DNA of 64,000 nt from Rotaria sordida (Eukaryota > Rotifera > Eurotatoria > Philodinida > Philodinidae). The DNA is taken from assembly GCA_905250125.1 (NCBI GenBank), contig CAJNOL010000047.1, positions 176,423 to 240,422 on the forward strand, given 5' to 3'. The position numbers and the translations under genes were made by a program. Shown one piece after another: positions 51,712 to 63,453 of this stretch. The notes beneath the pieces were generated by a model. It worked only from the letters and a program-made list of their open reading frames with translations, was not told the origin of the DNA and ran no database searches. Positions within the stretch are counted from its first letter, which is position 1. The number at the start of each line of letters is the position of its first letter.

Positions 51712-54700
51712 GATAATGGTTTATCAGCACTTTTAATTGATAATATACAATCATATGGTGAAGTTCTTCCAAATGGAAATGATGAAATGATTATGATCGA
51801 AGAAGATATTGATGATGATGAAGATGATGCGTATGAAAATCTTTTCTTTTTTTTTTTTTGCTTTTTGAAAAAATAAAACAAACTTAATTTTTATTATTTT
51901 AAGTCTTTGGAAATATCAACAAGAAATCAATAATTTATCTGAATCAACATCACATAATAAAAATTCATTTACAAAATCTTTCAAAAAATTTCAATGTCCA
52001 CATTGTGAACATTCGTAAGATCAATATATTTTTTTTTGTTTATCATCTTATTGATTCTTTTTTTTTTATTATTTTAGTTCACCAACATTAACTAAACTTA
52101 AACTTCATATTGCAACACATATTAATATTAAACCATTTATGTGTTCAATTTGTGGTTGGCGTGCAAATCTTCGATGGTATATTCAGGTATTGTAAATGAT
52201 TTATTTGTATAATGTTGAGTAGTATACTACAATAAAAAAAAAAAGGAAAAAGTAAGCCAATCCTTAGATAATAATGATCAATTGAGACTAAAGTAAATTA
52301 TAGGTTTCATTTTGACCCGTGTTAAGTATCCAGAAAATCAGGATTTCCGAACACAATGTTATAAGAATCATGGAGATGACCTTATTTCCTGTAATATGTA
52401 TCTTATGCGTAGGCATACAATTGTTCATTCATAGATGTGTTTTCTTTAGTAATTTGAATCTCAAATTAGAATATGCTTCTTTTCAATTTTAGTTGAAAGT
52501 CATTCATAGAAACCTATAGTTAACACAGAAGGGTGTCTTCTTTATACAAATCTATTTATTATATATCTAAGAAAACATATTATTTTTAACAAAATTGTTT
52601 AGAAACATTTAAAATTTTTATATTTATTATTGAAAACAAATTCTAAAAATTCTTTTTCTTTTATCTATAATAAATAATAATCGATCTTAATTCTTTAATA
52701 TAGTGTCATGCTAAAAAACGACATCCAAATCAAAATTTTGAAGTTTTACAATTATCACATGAAGAAGCTGAACAAACAATAAATGCATATATGAGAGAAC
52801 GTGCATTTGATACAAAATTACATAGTCGTCATGATTCTAAACATCAATATCAATGTTCATTATGTCAATTTCGTTCAAATCATCCTCGATATATTGAACA
52901 ACATATTGAAACAAATCATACAAAAATTATTAAACAAAATAATAATCATACAAATTTAATTACATCTGATACAAATTCACAACATTTAACAAATTCATCA
53001 AATATAATTTATCAAAAATTTTCAACACATCCAAATTTTAATCCAAATCGTTTATATTATTGTTCATTATGTTATCGTGGTTATCGTTGGCGTTATGATG
53101 TTAAACGTCATCATAAAACTATGCATGAAACATCTGAAGATGATTTATTAAAAAATCGAAATTTTCATTATTTAGAATATATACCACAAATTGATAGTCT
53201 TATATCAGCAACAATGTCAAGTATAAATAATAATCAATTAAAACATGAAAATGATATTGATAATGATGATGATGATGATGATTTAAAAATAAGTATAGCT
53301 GATGCAAGAACAGTTGATGTTACGGATGATGAAGCAGCTGCATTATTAATGATTGAATCTAATAAAACTGATACAAATCAAATTGTTGTTGATGACCATC
53401 CAGAAGATTCAATTATTGTATTTGAAGATGATCGAATAAATAAATCATTATCATTAGAAACACCAAAATTATCTTCTTCTTCATCTTCACGTCCATCATT
53501 TAAACCATATCGTTGTCCATATTGTTTTTATCGTACAAATTGGCGTACAGATTGTTTACGTCATATACGAGCACGACATAAAGTTGAACCAAATTTAAAT
53601 GGTTATTATGAAATGTCAAATGAAGAAGCTGAAAAAACTTATGAAGAATATGACCGTACATTTGGTTTTGTTGTATCAAAAAAAGTTTTAGCTCGTTTTA
53701 CAGATTTTCGTCAAATAAAATGGGAAGATTTAAAAAAATCAATTTGGGAAAAAATTAAAGATAAAACTGAATTTGAACAATGTATTTTTGATCGTCTTCG
53801 TCCAGATAATTATACATCAATATCTACAACTGAAACATTAACACAACCACTTCTTATAACAATACCAAATAAAATATCGATAGTAAAACCTAAACGTATA
53901 TTTACTTGTATGGATTGTGCATATCATTCATCAAAAATTCATGAATTAGATAAACATATTTGTTCAAAAATTCAAAAAGTAAAATTTTCTTTATAGAAAT
54001 TCTAAATCATATATATTGAATTATTTTTTTTTTAAAGTCTCAACAAGGAAAATCTCATGGAAAATTTGTTGTTTCTTTATATCAATGTACAAAATGTTTA
54101 TATCGTACAGTAAATAGAAATTATATACGACAACATCTTCATCGTCATCGATTAAAAACTTATAAGAAAAAACCTTTTTATTATTGTTTATTCTGTGGAT
54201 ATAATCATCAATATCGAACAAAAATTATTGTACATATTGCAAAAAAACATCCAAAAAAAAATTCATTAAATAATTTAATTCCATGCCATGTATGTAGAGT
54301 TTTTATATAATTCTCTTTTTGTTTTTTTTTTTCTTCAAAAAAGTCTATTTTTTTTTAGTATGCTTGTGATGCTGATTTTTCAATACGACAAACAATTTTA
54401 AAACGATCCTTTATTGAACAACAACTAAAAAAATCACAAACTTTTTATTGTACTTATTGTCCATATATATCAACAACAATTCTAGAATATGATCATCATA
54501 GATCATGTCATCAAGAAAATCCATTAAATTTATATAAATGTCATCATTGTTCATTTGCATCAAATTCTTTATCATATACTGTAAGTTATTAAGAATATTT
54601 CAAAGATCTTTAGTGATTTTTCATTATTTTTTGTTAGTAACAATAGGATATATTATAAAATCTTAATATTTAAAATCTTTTAAAGATTGAAAGATATAGT

Positions 54701-56720
54701 TTTTAAGAAATGTCGAAATCTATAAGCATGTTGAACATTTTTTTAATAGAACATTAGATGAATTGGCTTATTTACTAATGAAATGAGAAAATGAATAAAC
54801 GATAATAGTTATATGATTATTTTTGCTTATTAAAATTTTTGATTAGATTTGAATTTAATTTGCAATAAAAAAATACACTTTATCGAAATGTTCGTTTTGT
54901 CCTATTGTATTTCATAAATTGCAACGGTGTAGATAAGAAATTAGGCTCAATAGTGAAGATTACACTTCAGTGATCATTAACAATGCATAGAATTTTTAAC
55001 TGCAGCTCAGCTCAGGTCGATGATTACGGTTTTTGGAAACAAGTGGCTTTCACTAGAACTTCGCAGTAATATTCCGGACTGGATAGCCACAGAGTTGTCG
55101 ATCTGAAATAATGCTTTGAAATTTCATCGATTCCCTGTGTTTTCTTGTCAGAATCGATCCTTATGCATTCACTTAGAAAGTACTGTTACTTTATAATAGT
55201 CCACAAAATATTATTAATCATGTCGAAATTAATATCATCAACATTGTTTGACGTCAAATAGAATATTGAAGTATAACTAACTGGAACGCTGTAATCGAGT
55301 TAATTAACCGACACGTATGATTCGATTTAGTGCCTAAGTCTGGGTACAGTTCAAGTTCTGAACATAAAAATAATTATCGGATTGAGTCCGATTACGAACT
55401 TCTCCTACTCGCTGATATTCAACAGTCTTATATATCTAGTCCTTGATATTGATGATGTTGAATTGTTGTGTGACGAACTAACTTAGTGCAAGCAATAGTA
55501 ATGTGTACATATATATCTACATTTATCATATTGAGGCCCGATGTTGCTTTTAATTTGAGTGTTATCAGCGATAAGTCGAAGTGTATTCCATAATTTTGAC
55601 AAAAATTTTAGAATCAGAAAGAGCATAATTATATAATAAATCAGTTGATTTCTTGTGTAATTTTAGAAAATTTCTATTTTTTTTTGTTGTTTATGTAACT
55701 GACGAAGGAATACTTCCAACTGATAACATCCATTCGGGCTCACATTTAGTTGATTATTAGAGCCCATTGTGCAAATATAAGTTCTAAGAGGATATATGTG
55801 CTATTAGCGGTTTCTTCTTAAGTCATGACCATTTTACTGAATATTCAGCCTATTGTAGGATATTACAAGGAAAACTGAATCAAGAAATTTTACTCCGACA
55901 TAGATTCCATAGTCCTTATAATATCCTGAAAGTATCAGCAAAAATAGATGGTTTCTTCTCAAGGTATTGTATACTGGAAAAAAAAACCAGATTTTTATGA
56001 ATCATTTGCAAGAAACCACTAGTTTTACAACTCTGTTATCTTGTGACAGAAGCATCGATTTTCGCTGAGCCTTTCAGGATATTATAAGAACTATAAGATC
56101 TATGCCCAAGTAAAATTCCTTAATTCAGTTTTCCTCGTCATACTCTGCAATAGATTGAAAACACATAACAAAAAAAAAAAATGAATTACAATTACGTTGA
56201 AAATTCGATAAATCATAAAATATCCTTTTTTTTTTCTAGAATCAACATACATTAATTCATTCGAAACAAGCTCGATTACTATCATCAGATAGTGATATGA
56301 AAAATTTGAAACAAATTCGTAAGTTTATTTGAAATAAAAAATTTTGATTATGATATTTATTTATTTATTTTGTTTTAGCTGTATCAACACTTTATAAAGA
56401 AACTCTAGGTAAAAGTCATCGTTATAATTGTCCATTTTGTAAAAAATTTGCATCAAGTTATTCATCAGCTGTACTCCATCATATTAAAGTATATTTGTTT
56501 TTATTGTTTATATAGATATGTATTATCTATTTTATTATTATTTTTATTATAGAATCTTCATGCTGGAACTAGTAATCAATTTCATGGTAGTTTAATTATT
56601 GGTTCAGATATGGCTAAAGAAATACTTTTCTTAGGAGGTAAATAACAAAAAAAATTATATATACGTCAATAAATGATAATTTTAGATACAGTAACTAATA
56701 ATCGTCGACATGGAAATTAA
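50528..56720 (+). CDS. Multi-C2H2 zinc finger protein
   Basis: Fifteen exons assemble in phase: 50528-50645, 50714-50805, 50865-50925, 50992-51053, 51112-51306, 51373-51830, 51904-52014, 52078-52186, 52704-53978, 54038-54289, 54359-54580, 56240-56318, 56379-56488, 56553-56637 and 56686-56720, about 1087 aa. At least 13 C2H2 fingers are spread singly or in small groups, e.g. CPECSFNGTSLPELISHLNEAH-type at the start, CSICGWRANLRWY, CPYCFYRTNWRTD, CLFCGYNHQYRT and CPFCKKFASSYSS near the end. Linkers are long and not TGEKP; acidic and Asn-rich spacers separate the groups, including an Asp run near 53265-53281. Several fingers are split by introns. Likely a nuclear DNA-binding regulator; no vertebrate ortholog is identifiable. 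The end is uncertain: reading on instead of splicing at 56637 gives a stop at 56643-56645. Confidence 0.85.
55840..56165. mobile_element. Foldback element in zinc finger gene intron, about 0.13-kb arms
   Basis: Left arm about 55840-55975 and right arm about 56040-56165 are inverted copies: AGGAAAACTGAATCAAG and CTTATAATATCCTGAAAG on the left reappear as complements of TAATTCAGTTTTCCT and CTTTCAGGATATTATAAG on the right. It lies in the 1.66-kb intron between 54580 and 56240 and ends about 75 bp before the acceptor. No coding content. Confidence 0.75.
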
Positions 56721-57221
56721 TTAGTGAAAATTTCTCTCCAAGAAAGTGTTGCTCAACTGAACTAGAAAAAATAATTGTAACTTGTTGTGTATTGTGTCAG
56801 ATGTCTTTTTCTTATGGAATTGTAGTGATGTGTTGATCTTTATTTAAAGTATCTTTTTGTTGTTCTTGTTCTTGTTCTTGTTTGTTTATTTCCACGGTAA
56901 AAATGTTTCTCTATTCATGTCAACAATTTTTTCCTTTTAGAAGAATATTAATACTCTATTGCATCGAAACATCTTTATCTAATTGTTCTTATATATAGCG
57001 CATTTAAAACTGTTTATGTCATTGCAATAGTGAAACTCTTTTTCATTGTCTCCCATCTATTTTCTTACCTATCAATATATATATATATATATCTCAAAAT
57101 TATACATCTCATTGTCATTTATGTATTTATATTCTTTCTTGTCGTTGTGTTTGAACTAATTCATAAAAAACTAGAATAAAAATATTCTACAGTGGATGAA
57201 AACATGAAAATAAATTAAATT

Positions 57222-57712
57222 TAATGTCTAGCGTTCAATTGCAGATCCGTCTAGGTCAATCTAGAATCTCACATTGGATGGATATTTAGTTCAGACCACT
57301 TTTGAATTGATCAGTTACAATATGTTCAATTTAACGAGGGAACATATCCAACAATTGATCACCGATCGAAGTGAATATTTTGTTCATCAGTAAAACACAA
57401 TGAGTCTAGAAAAAATCTGAAAGAATTTCTCCCCCATAGACGTTCCTTATTGAGTTACAATTGTTTTATCTGATTTTTGGCTTATGGCAAGACGTTCATA
57501 GAAATATAAGTCGAAAATTTGATAAAACAGTCATAATTCCATAAGGAACGTATATGGAGAGAACTCTTTTCAGGCTTTTCCAGTCTTACGGAATCCTACT
57601 ACCACTTCGATCGGTGATTAATAGTTGGATATGTTCTCTCGAAGGAATCGCCTGAAAATCGTAGGTAAATTTCAAATTGGCCTAGGTTAATGTCGAACCG
57701 ATTAACATATTA
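57222..57712. mobile_element. Foldback element with tight loop, about 0.2-0.26-kb arms
   Basis: Left arm about 57222-57486, right arm about 57505-57712. GGGAACATATCCAACAATTG and ATCACCGATCGAAG on the left match complements of CTTCGATCGGTGAT and GTTGGATATGTTCTCTCG on the right; inner blocks around ACGTTCCTTAT also pair. The loop is only about 20 nt. No coding capacity; sequence unlike the other foldbacks. Confidence 0.8.
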
Positions 57713-57888
57713 CATTAAAGTAAAAGTTAACTACGGCACATGAAATTTTATTTTCAACAAAATACAATATCTAACCAAAATCAAATAGTACAAAAAAATA
57801 TCAATGAATTTAACATGAAACATGTGGGTGTAGTTGTTCATTTCACTCACACTCTCTCTGGACTGAACGAACAACTCCACATACAGGA

Positions 57889-57990
57889 TGAGCCAAAAGT
57901 TACCGGACAGTCTTTAATTTCGAATAACTTTTGATAGGATCAAGGTAAAAAGCTGCGGCTTTCACCATTCAAAACACCGTATTGTAACTG
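57889..57990. mobile_element. Solo end of a mariner-like element
   Basis: ACAGGATGAGCCAAAAGTTA continues with CCGGACA, then TTTAATTTCGAATAACTTTT and a segment ending in CGGCTTTCACC. The start resembles the CAGGGTG.CCCAAAAGT-type terminal repeat of several Tc1/mariner-like elements. I could not find an opposite end within the window, so this is either a truncated end or a chance resemblance. Confidence 0.35.
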
Positions 57991-59454
57991 ATGAATCTGA
58001 GAATAGCCTGAATTAATGGCCGTCTAATGTTGAATCCAAGATTGGACGCTAATATTAATAAAGGGTGTTTAATAAGTTTTGATGGTCTTCAAATAATATT
58101 CTTTTCTTATATGTTTTTCAATAGAATAAGCTGATAGTTTATCGCTTTTACTTACAGAGATATAAATAGTGATGACCTCCAATCATGGAAAATTTTCATT
58201 TTTGCTTACCAATCCTTGTCACAAGAGTTTTTCAAGTGTTGTAGATCCTATCTTCTCAGTAATCGATCCTTTCGGCCAATCTTGACAACCTCTGGATAAA
58301 ACTAATATAGAGTTTATAGAAATTTTTTGAAATTATTTGTAAGGATTTTTTCGTCGTGTTATTAAGAATGTTATATAAAAAACACTGAATCAAGTTTATT
58401 AATCGAAACTGTTTAAACATAACAAGAAAAAAAACCGTGCATCAATGTTTATGTATCTGCTTTTCATCTTGATTTATCACTCGCTCCAATTAACTTAGTA
58501 GTTTTTCTATGATTTGCTCGCGTTTTATTGCATTATAACTATTGTTTGCTATCCTGAACCTCTCAAAAAATCGGCACCAAGTTATTAGTTTTAAAAAATG
58601 GGAACTGACAGAATGCGGAAGTAATTGCTATTTGTAAGAATGATTCAAAAAATTCTAATGAGTTTAATGTTACTTCTATCTCTATGAGTATAAGAGGTGA
58701 AAAGCTCAAATTCTAACATAGAGTAGATCTAGATGTCTAGTTGACTTTCATTAGACACAATTTTGAATCAGTTTGCAGTTATTTTCATAATATCTAAGAT
58801 AAGAACTAAACTAATATAAATAATATATTTACGTTGGCCTTAATTTTCAAGTAGTATGCACGTTATATTCTCGCGTGACGCATTGACATTTTTTTCTTTT
58901 TCTCATGTTGATGTTTTCAATGATGATTAATTACAATGAATTGATAAATTGATCAAAGTTTCATCTTAAATTACAATACCACAAGAGAGTTATATGTCAA
59001 TCAAAATGAAAAATCTCTCGTGATGTGTAACGTATCAAACAAATTTTTAAATTTTATTTCATAGCTTTGATAAACAAGAAACAATACATTTTTCTCTTCT
59101 TTTTTAATCGACTTATTCCCCATTCACTCGTTCTCATTCAGCAATAAACCGATAGTTTAATCACAGGTTTATTTTTAAACTCGCGTGACAGAAAATCGAA
59201 TAGTGACTGCACATATGAGACTTGAAAAAAATTATTAAAAAAACCTATGATTAAAAATGCCAATCAGTCTTATATTAGAAAACTGCAAAGTATGTTCTCC
59301 AATTCTGCTAACTTCCAAAATTTGAACGAGAAAAGAAGAACTTGATTATATGACATGTTTTAATAGTAGATAGCAACAAAAATCAATTTTTTAGATACAT
59401 TAATGGATGATGCAGATCAAATAGGATAATATAATTTTGCTTTTTTGGGTTATT

Positions 59455-60150
59455 CCAGCACATTTTCATAAAGTCAGTCAATGGAGAATTTTTTTGCTCT
59501 ACAAAACTGTTTCGTTTGTTTTTCAAATCTAATTTCTTTTTGTTGAAACAAAATTTAAAATATGAACGCCAACGAAAAAAGTATCGCAGTTAGCATTAAT
59601 AAATAGAGAATTTTGTGCTCTCCGCTTCTACGATCTTTTTAAGGTTCTTGATGCTATCGTTCATGAGAATAAAACCTATTGATACTTTTCGTACTCATGT
59701 TAGAAAAATATGTTTTTTAAAGCGATAGTTAGTGTATGAAACAGTCATTCTCACACTGTCGAATGTGAAATTTAGTTCTGAACAAAATGTTATGATTACT
59801 AAATTGAAGACTACAAATGATTAGGTTGCATCGAAATAAAAAAAAACACAATCACATAATCCTGTCTGATGAGGCGTTTTTTCAGTTTTGACTTCATGGT
59901 TATTCTCGCAAATATTTCTTCTAAGACTTACATCAAAAGATGAAGAATTTGCTGGCATGCTTGCTATATCCAAAAACTATTGTTAAAAATATTGCATCAT
60001 TTTTAATCGCCGAAGTTGGACAATTGACTAAGTGTTATTATTTTAAATTTTATTCCAACAGAAAAAAAATTACTAGAAAAACAAATGTAACAGTTTTGTA
60101 GAGCAAAATATTCTCTATCGAATGACTTTCTTAAAGTGTATTTGAGTGCT
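59455..60150. mobile_element. Foldback element, about 0.2-kb arms
   Basis: Left arm begins at about 59455, right arm ends at about 60150. Matching blocks include TGCTCTACAAAACTGTT at 59494-59510 against its complement at about 60090-60107, ATAAAGTCAGTCAATGGAGA against its complement near 60113-60133, and AAAATTTAAAATA against its complement near 60040-60053. The inner ends are less certain. No coding content. Confidence 0.75.
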
Positions 60151-60235
60151 TACAAAAAAACAAAAATCATATTGGCTCGCTTAATCGGTATCACCCATTA
60201 GAATGTAACAATTAAGGAGCTGCAGATCTACATTT

Positions 60236-60290
60236 TTATGGACCAGACTCGAACTCGCAGCTTCCTAGTAACAGTGCAATAAAGTTGTAA
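60236..60290 (-). repeat. tRNA-like (SINE or tRNA pseudogene) fragment
   Basis: On the minus strand the segment ends GCGAGTTCGAGTCTGGTCC, close to a tRNA T-arm and Pol III B-box, preceded by an imperfect variable/anticodon-like stretch. The T-stem has a mismatch and no convincing D-arm or acceptor pairing is seen, so it is not a functional tRNA. Confidence 0.3.
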
Positions 60291-60497
60291 TTCACTCATG
60301 TACAAGAAGTGACTGATCGAGTCATACAATTAATACCAAAGATGATTCAATTCAATTTTAAACGAAAAGATTTATCTGTATATAGTTGAGGATTTAAAAT
60401 TATTACTGTTCGTACTTATTACCTTTAAAAACAAATATTTTCTGTTCTAGATACTTTGATATTTATTCCTAACATATCAACAAAGATAAATTTTTTT

Positions 60498-63172
60498 TTA
60501 GAATTTACAATTATCAGGAGGTATGAACGTTGTTTGTTGTTGTTCTTTACGTTTTTCTTTTAAATTAGTAAAAAATGTTGTCACATCTTCAGCTGTTAAT
60601 ACATCATCACTATTAGCTTTTTCACGAAGAAAATCACCAAGAGATTTTTTAAATTCATTTATACCATGTAAAACTTCAAGTTTTCGTACATAACCAAGAT
60701 TTTCTAATGAATCAGCTATAATTTTATCAGCATCAAGATTTTCACTTTTAGCTAATGCTTGTTTTTCATATTCTTGTATAGCATCATCATCATCAAATAT
60801 TGCTGTTAAATTTAATTCATCATATAATTTCTAATAGATAATTATAAGAAAGAATTTCAATTTGAAATTTTTAATTATTATAACTTACAGAACATTGAAC
60901 ACAACGACATAATCGTTTTCTCCAACCCTCACGTAAAAAAATTGTATGAATTTCTGTATTATTATTATTATTCGAAAGAAGAAGACATGATGAATTATTA
61001 CTAGCAACTAATTACATTAAGAAATCAACTATTAGACAAAAAAAAAAAGAGTGATTAGATGAAAATTCTTACCTGTTACATTATTATCTATCGATGGTTG
61101 TAGAATAACACCACGAGATTCTAAATTTAAATAACATTGTAAAAAAAGAAAACAAGAAAATATCTTTCTAACCATCATAATTAACTAAGAATGAATATTT
61201 AGTTACACATGCTTGACATATTATATCCATTTGATTAATTTCATTTTCTTCCATTGGTAATGGAACACCCAAATGCTTAAAAAAATCACATTCAGTGAAA
61301 TATAGAAAAATGTAAACTAAATAAAACGAAACTTACTTGACTATGAAACCAATCTTCACAGATTATACATTGTATCATTTCATCATCATTTATCTAATAT
61401 AACAAAACAATATTCTATATAGAATACAACAAAAGTTTTTTTCGTCTGACTCTCGTGAAAGCTGGAATATGAGTGCAACTATTCTATTACAATGCTTAGT
61501 CACATTTAAGATTATATAAAAAATTTCGAGCTTCGTTTTACGTTTACATTTCTTTCCGGCTAGTGATTTAACATTTTTCACATGAATTTAAATCTTCATG
61601 GAAACACTTTCAAACTATGAATTGACATAACTATTAAATAGATGTAACTTACAATGAAAGTCGTGCCTGTTTATTATGAGTATGACGGCATTTCACACCT
61701 TCAGATCGTCTTGAATTTATTGTGATCGCAGGAAATTTTAACATTTTTCCAGTAATAATTGAAGATGATTCTTATGCACTATACGAATAAATGAATGACA
61801 CTCCGAGCATCATTTCGTCAGTGGTTATTTCAATTATTCTTGTCTGTTTTAAATTCTACAAAGTTTTATGTTTGATGAATGCATTATCAACTCATTTATG
61901 ACTGAAAACAGTTTCATATTCAATTGAGTCATCATTTACTAAAAAGATTTGGCGGAACCTATCTTCACATGATATTTTACATTATCGCTAGTGACAGATC
62001 ATAGTTTGATTATGATGATCAAAATATAATAGAAAACTCGAAAGTTGAAGCGTTACAAAGCAATTCATGAACAGCAAAGGATCATCGAAATTAGAGATTC
62101 AATCTCTTTCAACCAAGTTTATGCCATGCGAATCTAAGAAACAGAAGTTAGACTGCTACTAATGATCTAATACAAGTTTTCAAACTGTATCAACTGCGAA
62201 ATAAAAGACTAGCCTTTGAGGCCTCCGTTTTCACTATGAAAATGGAAAGCCATGGAAAACTAAACCCATAAGAATTCTTTCTGCCTTCGAAGCTCAAATA
62301 TCAACTATATGGAATTTGATTAAGAACTCCAATGCAATGTTACATATATTCAAACAAGCTATAAGCAATTTCTAAAAAAGACTATTCCAAAAAGAACTTC
62401 CATAATCTAATCTAAACAAATGCACAAGTGCATTGTTCATGAGGAGCAATACTTTGAAAAATAACACTAGAAGTAGCTTTTGAATAGTTGTCTAAAAGGC
62501 TGGTTAAAAAAAATTTGGAGTATCCTTTGTATACATTAAAAAAAAGGATACGAACTTTTTTTTCTTTATTTGGATATGAACATTTACATGTACAATAAAT
62601 TCCACGAAAATTATCATTATATTTATTTAAAATATTTTCTGGATCTTTAGTCTAGAAAATTTATTAAAATATGAATGAAAATAAAATAAAGTTTTTTTTT
62701 TTACTGGATATAATTTACATGGTTGATGACTTAATTTAAAATTGCCACAATCACATCGAAAAAATCTTGAAAGAATAAAAAAATTTTGAAAAAAATTTTT
62801 ACTTCAAAAAAAATTTCAATATTTCTACCGTTTTGTATATAATTCATTTACTTCATGATTTACATGACAATGATATGCACATGCTGCACAAATACCAGTT
62901 AATTGGTCATTATTATTACATGTCATACAAGCAAATAATGGTTGTCGTCTAACATATCCCTTAAATAAATAAGTCATGTTGTTTTGTTTTTGTTTGAATT
63001 AAAATGATTATTTGTGACGTACTTGTGAATATGTACATGTATCAACATCACAATTTCCATAGAGTGCTCGTTCACGATCTAATTCTTCTTCTTCATCTTC
63101 GATTTGTTCAAGTAATTCACTACATGTTACTATAGGTTCTTCTTCATCAGTTGTAGTACGAATAGACGACAT
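60498..63172 (-). CDS. UBR7: UBR-box/PHD N-recognin, UBR7-like E3 ubiquitin ligase
   Basis: Nine minus-strand exons (63172-63023, 62959-62829, 62765-62705, 62651-62556, 61393-61337, 61275-61173, 61121-61073, 61000-60889, 60830-60498) give 363 aa in phase. The UBR box begins at about residue 43 with the Cys/His series CDVDTC, CMTCNN, CAACAYHCHVNHE and FFRCDCGN. A PHD finger follows: IYCTCKC, then EMIQCIICEDWFHSQ, then IICQACV, matching the UBR7 PHD closely. The C-terminus (LREGWRKRLCRC, EEYEKQA-like, DFLREKAN..VLTAEDVTTFF) is the UBR7-specific helical tail. Human UBR7 is longer (about 425 aa), mainly through linkers. Role by family: recognises N-degrons and monoubiquitinates histone H2B. The 1.16-kb intron splitting the PHD uses a weak GTTCGT donor. 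The very acidic N-terminus (EDEEEELDRE) also fits the family. Confidence 0.93.
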
Positions 63173-63453
63173 TGATTTTTTTTTAAAGTTTATTCTGAAT
63201 TAATATGAAGAAAATTCTTATTTACATATGAACTTAGTTTGAGTATAGTCAAAATTCAAACTCAATGAAAATTGATTTCTGATTTTTTGTTTATTTTCAT
63301 AATCCTTAGAACGATTTTTTTTTGTTTATTTACCTGAAACTATTGGTAAAATATTTCTATTGTGTTGATGTATAAAAAGTTCTTTCTAGAAAGAAAAAAA
63401 TAAAATGAAAAACATCACACATATGGATTTATTATCTGAAAAATTTCATTTAT

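Larger units (their letters stand above)
56721..60497. other. Intergenic, convergent 3' ends, rich in foldback elements
   Basis: Lies between the 3' ends of the zinc finger gene (+) and UBR7 (-). No gene is supported. It holds foldbacks at 57222-57712 and 59455-60150, a mariner-type end at about 57889 and a tRNA-like relic at about 60236-60290. The interval 58100-59440 shows nothing I can name. Confidence 0.45.

Noticed and set aside
60236-60290. Functional tRNA gene
   Set aside because: Only the T-arm-like part is convincing; acceptor and D-arm do not pair.
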